Source: Chara braunii (taxonomy: Eukaryota > Streptophyta > Charophyceae > Charales > Characeae). Taken from it: a stretch of DNA of 24,317 nucleotides. Positions 19,199 through 24,317 of this stretch are shown in pieces. The first letter of the stretch is position 1. Every line of letters begins with the position of its first letter. The notes under the pieces are model-generated. The model was not told where the DNA came from and did not search any database. It was given only the letters and a program-made list of their open reading frames with translations. The stretch is taken from contig BFEA01000512.1 in the NCBI GenBank assembly GCA_003427395.1, forward strand, positions 599,903 through 624,219, written 5' to 3'. A program made the position numbers and the translations under genes.

Positions 19199-19687
19199 TG
19201 TGTGTGTGTGCGTTTTATTTTTGTGTTTGTAAAGTGGTGTGCACGCGGTGTGTGGGATGCGTCCTAGTCGACCGACGACTGGTCGCGCTTGGGACCTCAG
19301 CCCCCCAAGATGTCGGGTCGCATGCGGGTCCGATAAAGGCGTACTACCGCGAGTACCCCCTATGCTACAGCGAACGAGAAACGCCATCGGTTGGTCCACC
19401 TCTGCGATTGGAACTGATTAGCTTTCGTACTGTGGACTGGTAACTCGGCGGGGATACGCCCACCGAAGGGAGGTGACAACTCCCGTAAGGTGGACGTAAG
19501 TTGTGCCTCGCGTAGGCCCTATCCTGTCGTAGGGGCTCGCGAGAGGTATGGCTGGCGCACTCGGTCGGAGCGGCTTGTGGAAGCTCCATGTATTTTTGCG
19601 ACGAAGGATTTAATTCCAACTCCTGCGTGACGTGGCCGGGAGGGTCCCGAGCTGCCCTGGTGCGGTGCCGGACCGATGCGCTCGACA

Positions 19688-19915
19688 ACGCTGCCATAGG
19701 TTTTATCTTTTGTGCAAGTGCTGATGAGTGGAGCTAGGCCCTTAAGGCCACAACTCGTAAGAAGAGGAAAACAAAAAACAGAAAGAAAAAAAAAAAGGTG
19801 CAAAACTCGAATGAATCTTCTTTTAGAACATGGAATCATATGCTGCCATATGTTTTGTCTGTTGTGCAAGTGCTGGCGAGTGAGTTGCTCGTAGGAAGGA
19901 AAACAAAAGAAAGAG
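19688..19915. repeat. ~150-bp A-rich repeats, copy B
   Basis: About one and a half units of the repeat seen at 11095-11455: GTGCAAGTGCTGATGAGTGG near 19713, CTCGAATGAATCTTC at 19806, each with an A-rich run. It begins exactly where copy B of the large repeat stops. Confidence 0.75.
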
Positions 19916-19929
19916 AGAATTATAGTAGC

Positions 19930-20222
19930 AAGTAGTTGTAGCCCATAACTGCTGGAACGCAGACGCGACCTCGGATCCAGAAGATATATTGCTTACTTGC
20001 TCCTCTCTCATCCGAAGTACGACGAACGTCCCACGTCCCAGGTCCGACATGGGAGCCCTACAGATTCTCGGCAGGGGGCCCTTCAAAAGGGGAAAAAAAT
20101 AAATTCAATGAGGAATAGGTGCCCCTAATTTTTTTTCCACCGACACCCCCCTTCCCCCCTCACGAAAAAAACACACACTTCATTTTAGTTTTTTTTCAAC
20201 GAGGAACCCGCGTTGAATTCAA
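19930..20222 (-). repeat. Putative mobile or rearranged element, reverse copy
   Basis: Read on the minus strand it runs TTGAATTCAACGCGGG, then a T/A-rich part, a TATA-like GCAATATATC and CAGCAGTTATGGG, paralleling 10560-11060 but diverged and about 200 bp shorter. It lies between the 150-bp repeats and array B, whereas the forward copy lies between array A and the 150-bp repeats. No coding capacity. Confidence 0.45.
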
Positions 20223-20234
20223 AATCGGACACAC

Positions 20235-21902
20235 AGGCCACCATACTGTGTACGACCTCACTGTTGGTTGCCGCGCACGTAAGAATTGAAAACTTACTCC
20301 AGACAACAATTTGTTCCTCCACACCGATCCAATGATGGAACACGTGAGCTCCATGTCAAGAAGCAAACACTCAACCAAACGGGTAAGTGGACTGGGGTGA
20401 AAGTTAAGCCCCAAGATGAGTGCTTAACCCCACGCAGGTAAGAATTGAAAACTTACACCAGACAACAATTTGTCTGTCAGCACCGATCGAAGGATCGAAC
20501 ACGTGACCTCCACGTCAAGAGGCAAACACTCAACCAAACCACTATGTGGACTGGGGTGAAAGTTAAGCCCCAAGATGAGTACTTAACCCACCCCAACACG
20601 GGTACTCGTTTTTCCCCGTGACCTGATGTACCCAGTCACACACTCGCACCCAACCAAGGTGTGTAGACGTAGCCACCATACAGTGTATGACCTCACTGCT
20701 GGTTGCCACACAGGTAAGAATTGAAAACTTACTCCAGACAACAATCTGTCCGTCTGAACCGATCCAAGGATCGAACACATTACCTCCACGTCAAGAGGCA
20801 AACACTCAACCAAACGGCTAAGTAGACTGGGGTAAAAGTTGAGCCCCAAGATCAGTACTTAACCCCACCCCAGCACGGGTACTCGTTTTTCCCCGTGACC
20901 CACTGTACCCAGTCACACACGCACACCCAACCAGGGTGTGTAGACGTAACCACCATACATTGTACGACCTCACTACTGGTTGCCACTCATGTAAGAATTG
21001 AATACATACTCCAGACAACAATTCGTTCGTCCGCACCGATCCAAGGATAGAACACGTGACCTCCACGTCAAGAGGCAAACACTCAACCAAAGGGCTAAGT
21101 GGACTGGGGTGAAAGTAAAGTCGCAAGACAAGTACTTAACATCACCCCAGCACAGGTACTCGTTTTTCCCTGCGACCCGGTGTTCCCAGTCACACATGCG
21201 CACCCAACCAGGGTGTGTAGATGAAGCCACCATACAGTTTAAGACCTCACTGTTGGTTAGCACGCCAGTAAGAGTTGAAAACTTACTCCAGACAACAATC
21301 CGTCTGTCCGCATCGATCCAAGGATCGAACACGTGACCTCCACGTCAACAGGCAAACACTCAACCAAACGATTAAGTGGACAGGGATGAAAGTTAAGCCC
21401 CAAGATGAGTATTAAACCCCACCCCAGCACTGGTACTCGTTTTTCCCCGCGACCCGGTGTACCCAGTCATACACGCGCACCCAACCAGGGTGTGTAAACG
21501 TAGCCACCATACATTGTACGACCTCACTGTTGGTTGCCATGCAGGTAACAATTGAAAACTTACTTCAGACAACAATTTGTCCGTCTGCACCGATCCAAGG
21601 ATCGAACACGTGACCTCCACGTCAAGAGGCAAACACTCAACCAAACGGCTAAGTTGACTAGGGTGAAAATTAAGCCCAAAGATGAGTACTTAACCCTACC
21701 CCAGCACAATTACTTGTTTTTCCCGCGACCTGGTGTACCGACTCACACACGCGCACCCAACCAGGGTGTGTAGACGACCTCAGTACTGGTTGCCACGCAG
21801 GTAAGAATTGAAAACTTATTCCAGACAATCTGTCCGTCCGCACCGATCCAAGGATCGAACACGTGACCTCCATGTCAAGAGGCAAACACTCAACCAACCG
21901 GC

Positions 21903-21908
<6 letters not shown>
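20235..21908 (-). repeat. 277-bp tandem array B with tRNA-like core
   Basis: Seven units, with the GATCCAAGGATCGAA landmark (or variant) at 20326, 20485, 20761, 21038, 21315, 21592 and 21845. Spacing is 276-277 bp except the first interval (159 bp, internal deletion of ~118) and the last (253 bp). The same minus-strand A-box/B-box pair is present in most units. The array starts in the GCCACCATACTGTGTA motif and ends in the A-box region, where CGGCTAAG runs into AAGAAGAAG of the next repeat. Confidence 0.88.
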
Positions 21909-21933
<25 letters not shown>

Positions 21934-22800
21934 AAAAGGGGAGGGAAGCGGGGGGGGGCGCACAGGGCGATCGCGGCCTTGCTACGTGGCAGTGCGTCTG
22001 CCACGTGGCAGGGCGCCGATCGCCCTACCCCCCTCCACCCCCCACCACAACCTTTTTCTTTTCCGAAAAATATGCTTAAGAACAACAAAAAAATAAAACG
22101 AAAGAAGAAAGAAAGAAACAAAGAAACAAAGAAAGAAGAAGAAGAAGATGAAGAAGAAAAGGGGAGGGAAATGAGGGGGGGGGGAGGGGGCTGGCAGGGC
22201 GATCGCGGCCCTGCCACGTAGCAGGGCGCCGGTCGCCGTGCCCCCATCCAACCCCACACCACAACCTTTTGTTTTCCGAAAAATATGCTTAAAAACAACG
22301 AAAAAATACAACGAAAGAAGAAAGAAAGAAGAAAGAAAGAAAAAAGAAGAAGAAGAAGAAAAAGAAGAAGAAGAAGCAGAAGAAGAAAGGGGTAGGGAAG
22401 TGGGGGGGTGTGGCCCGACAGGGCGAGCGCAGCTGCCATTTGGCAGGGCAGGGCGCCGATCGCCCTGCCCCCCTCCACCCCCCACCACAACCTTTTTTTT
22501 TTTTTTGAAAAATATAGTTAAGAACAATAGAAAAAGAAAAAAACAAAAGAAGAAAGAAAGAAAGAAACAAGAAGAAGAACAAGAACAAGAACAAGAAGAA
22601 CAAAGGGGGAGGGAAGGGAGGAGGGGGGGGGGGGGGNAGAGNGATCGCGGCCCTGCCACGNGGCAGGCTGTCGATCGCCCTGCCCCTCTCCACCCCCCAC
22701 CACAACCTTTTTTTTTTCCAAAAATATGCTTAAAAACATCGGTAAAAAAAAACGAAAAAAAAAAAAGAAAAAAAAAGGGAAGAAGGGGGGGGGGGGGGGG
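21905..22800. repeat. GAA-rich tandem repeat with 42-bp palindromes
   Basis: Four units of about 212-230 bp, marked by CCGAAAAATATGCTTAA or variants at 22063, 22276, about 22507 and 22717. Each has a GAA/GAAA purine tract, a poly(G) run, a palindrome of the type GGGCGATCG..CCCTGCCAC / GTGGCAGGG..CGATCGCCC, a C-rich CACCCCCCACCACAACC segment and an A-rich tail. Palindromes lie near 21966-22027, 22198-22240, 22420-22470 and 22640-22683. Reading frames of 130-240 codons here (Lys/Glu or Phe/Leu/Ser-rich) are low-complexity artefacts. N bases stand at 22637, 22642 and 22661. Confidence 0.88.
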
Positions 22801-22851
22801 GTGTCTCAGAAAAAATACCCTATCTTATCCTTCAACTATTTTTTTCCCCGT

Positions 22852-22856
<5 letters not shown>

Positions 22857-22917
<61 letters not shown>
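22857..22917. repeat. (CT)n microsatellite
   Basis: A perfect CT tract of about 61 bp, the longest dinucleotide run in the window. Confidence 0.97.
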
Positions 22918-22920
<3 letters not shown>

Positions 22921-23124
22921 TCCCCTGTCTTGGCTTCTGCAGATGTTTAAGCCTTGAAGAACGTCGCACACACGTGAAGACCACAAACACATGGAGGTGA
23001 TGATGGGGACGCGAAGCACAAACGAGATTGTGAAAACAGAGAGGCTGTAGATTAACACAACGAAAATCATCAAGGAACGTCAACAACAATGAGGTAAAAG
23101 TGGTGTGAAGACAACTAGCTAGCG
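22918..23124. other. No gene seen
   Basis: About 200 bp of unremarkable A-rich sequence between the CT tract and the 302-bp duplication. Confidence 0.5.
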
Positions 23125-23740
23125 GTAGGCAAAAAAAAAAAAATTGATGCTCGGCCTAGGCAAACCAAGTGCAGGTCTTGGAAAAAAGTTATATGTGCTA
23201 CAACAGGCAAACAAAACGGTAATAGAGGCACCATAGGTCGAAACAGGAAAAAAAAAAGAAGGTCAAAATGTCGAGGCACCCTACTGGCAACGGACCTCCA
23301 CAAAAAAAGGGCGCGGTTGTAAACGGCGGGTCGGGGGAGGGGGGACAAAAAAACAGTTACGGGGGGTTCGGGGAAGGCAAAAAAAAAAAAATTAGGACTC
23401 GGACACTAAAACTCAGAAAAGAGATTTGCAGTTGAATTCGTTAGAATGAGGCTCGGCCTAGGCCAAGCAAGTGTCGGTCTTGGAAAAAAGGAACATGTGT
23501 TATGCCAGACAAATAAAACTGGCTGACGGCACTAAAGGCCAAAACACGAAAAAAAAATTGGAAGGTCAAAATGTAGAGGCACCCTAGTCACACCGGACCT
23601 AAAAAAAAAGGTACCGGTTGTATCGGCGGATTGGAGGAGTGGGGGCGGGGGGCAAAAAACGAGGTATGGGGGCTACAGGGCTGGGCAAAAAAAAAAGGTA
23701 TCGGACAGAAAAACTGAGAAAAGGAACTTGCGGGAAAAGA
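23125..23740. repeat. 302-bp tandem duplication
   Basis: Two units: GCTCGGCCTAGGC at 23149 and GCTCGGCCTAGGCC at 23451 (spacing 302). They share GGTCTTGGAAAAAA, GGTCAAAATGT, GAGGCACCCTA, a poly(A) run before each block, a G-rich GGGGGAGGG part and AAAACTSAGAAAAG at the end. Short A-runs recur several times per unit. The copies are diverged and no frame is kept. Confidence 0.85.
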
Positions 23741-23777
23741 AAAAAACAAAGTCTCTATGCGACCACCATATTTACGG

Positions 23778-23804
23778 TTTTTTTTTTTTTTTTTTTTTTT
23801 TTTT
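23778..23804. repeat. Poly(T) tract
   Basis: A run of 27 T. On the minus strand it is a poly(A) tail-like run and may mark an old retroposon end, but no target-site duplication was found. Confidence 0.85.
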
Positions 23805-24284
23805 GGACCACATAGGACGCAGGGATCGCTCTTCGCAACACAGCATTAAAGAGAAATTGGTGACGACAAGCCAACTTGAGACATGTGGGAGCATACATCT
23901 TGTCAACGAAAAAAGGGCGAAATTTGTCATGCCGACCACCAAACAAACTACCAAGAATCATGTCGACCACGGTTCACCATCGCATTGGCCCATCTGTAAA
24001 AGACCAGAGGGGGGGGTGTAAATTATAAAATTCAAATTGCAGGAATCCCAAAGCAGGGGTTGTGCTCATTGTTGATCTTTCGCAGCACGGATGTGTCTGT
24101 GTGGGCCAAACACACTACACCCCCCCCTCGCCCCCCTTATTCTCGGAAATGTCCATGCACTAAATGAAACCGTTGTTCAAGGGATGCATGCTCATCACAT
24201 GACAAGAATGACAAGTTAAAAATGAGATCCCCAGACTGACATGACCCGCCATCACCGCGTCCAATTCATATCGAACCTTATTTT

Positions 24285-24287
<3 letters not shown>
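23805..24287. other. No gene seen
   Basis: Mixed sequence with short G and C runs near 24010 and 24120. Frames of 60-97 codons extend out of the poly(T) tract and are not supported. Confidence 0.5.

Positions 24288-24317
<30 letters not shown>
24288..24317. repeat. (AT)n microsatellite at window edge
   Basis: Perfect AT dinucleotide run continuing past the right end of the window. Confidence 0.95.

Larger units (their letters stand above)
15640..19687 (+). repeat. Large non-coding repeat, copy B
   Basis: Second copy of the segment at 3965-8855, same orientation, about 11 kb downstream. It has the hairpin block, TATAAA, ten TAAGTT-type hairpins, 123-bp modules and the conserved 3' block in the same order. 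It lacks the ~1-kb foldback insertion of copy A; at that place (16911-16945) it has instead a 10-bp perfect inverted repeat, GACTGAACTT/AAGTTCAGTC. It ends at CTCGACA and is followed at once by the 150-bp A-rich repeat, whereas copy A is followed by the 277-bp array. No conserved reading frame. Confidence 0.8.

Noticed and set aside
3965-19687. Firm call of the two ~4-kb copies as the LTRs of one element
   Set aside because: No TG start, primer-binding site, polypurine tract or target-site duplication found, and the interior has no gag/pol. Kept only as one possible explanation.
21808-22957. Long ORFs of 130-240 codons rich in Lys/Glu or Phe/Leu/Ser
   Set aside because: They are translations of GAA, poly(A), poly(T) and CT tracts; low complexity and present in several frames at once.
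24288-24317. Telomeric or centromeric repeat
   Set aside because: Simple AT dinucleotides only; no TTTAGGG-type repeat anywhere in the window.

Overview
The window looks like repeat-rich nuclear DNA of a eukaryote, most likely a plant or green (streptophyte) alga. The evidence is a decayed Ty3/gypsy-type pol gene, long CT/GA, GAA, TG and AT microsatellites, poly(A)/poly(T) tracts, tandem arrays, scattered N bases, and no bacterial gene layout. The species cannot be fixed from the sequence; a charophyte is a guess. No intact host protein gene is convincing.

Layout. (1) 1-2111: 3' part of a Ty3/gypsy pol gene (end of RT, RNase H, integrase, GPY/F-like C-terminus), open at the left edge and broken by a deletion/frameshift and two or three stops. 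(2) 2112-3960: no gene; a tight cluster of perfect stem-loops at 2178-2484. (3) About 3965-8855 and 15640-19687: two diverged direct copies of one ~4-kb non-coding segment, A and B. Each has a 5' hairpin block, a TATA-like box, a set of short hairpins with a TAAGTT hexaloop, 123-bp tandem modules and a conserved 3' part. Copy A also carries a ~1-kb insertion of 136-bp foldback repeats. (4) 8856-10559 and about 20235-21908: two arrays of one 277-bp repeat whose minus strand contains a tRNA-like A-box/B-box pair. (5) 10560-11060 and about 19930-20222: a diverged element in opposite orientations. (6) About 11095-11455 and 19688-19915: ~150-bp A-rich repeats. (7) 11455-15640: GC-rich, gene-poor, with a doubtful ORF and degenerate repeats. 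(8) 21905-24317: GAA-rich repeats carrying 42-bp palindromes, a long CT tract, a 302-bp tandem duplication, and an AT tract at the right edge.

The most interesting signal is base pairing kept in the non-coding ~4-kb segment. Copies A and B have diverged a good deal, yet their hairpins keep pairing through paired substitutions. One 6-bp stem has changed at three of six pairs, each time on both sides. About ten hairpins per copy share the hexaloop TAAGTT, closed by varying but complementary triplets (CCA/TGG, CTA/TAG, CTG/CAG, CAA/TTG). This suggests a large structured non-coding RNA or RNA-level element of unknown type. All alignments were made by eye.
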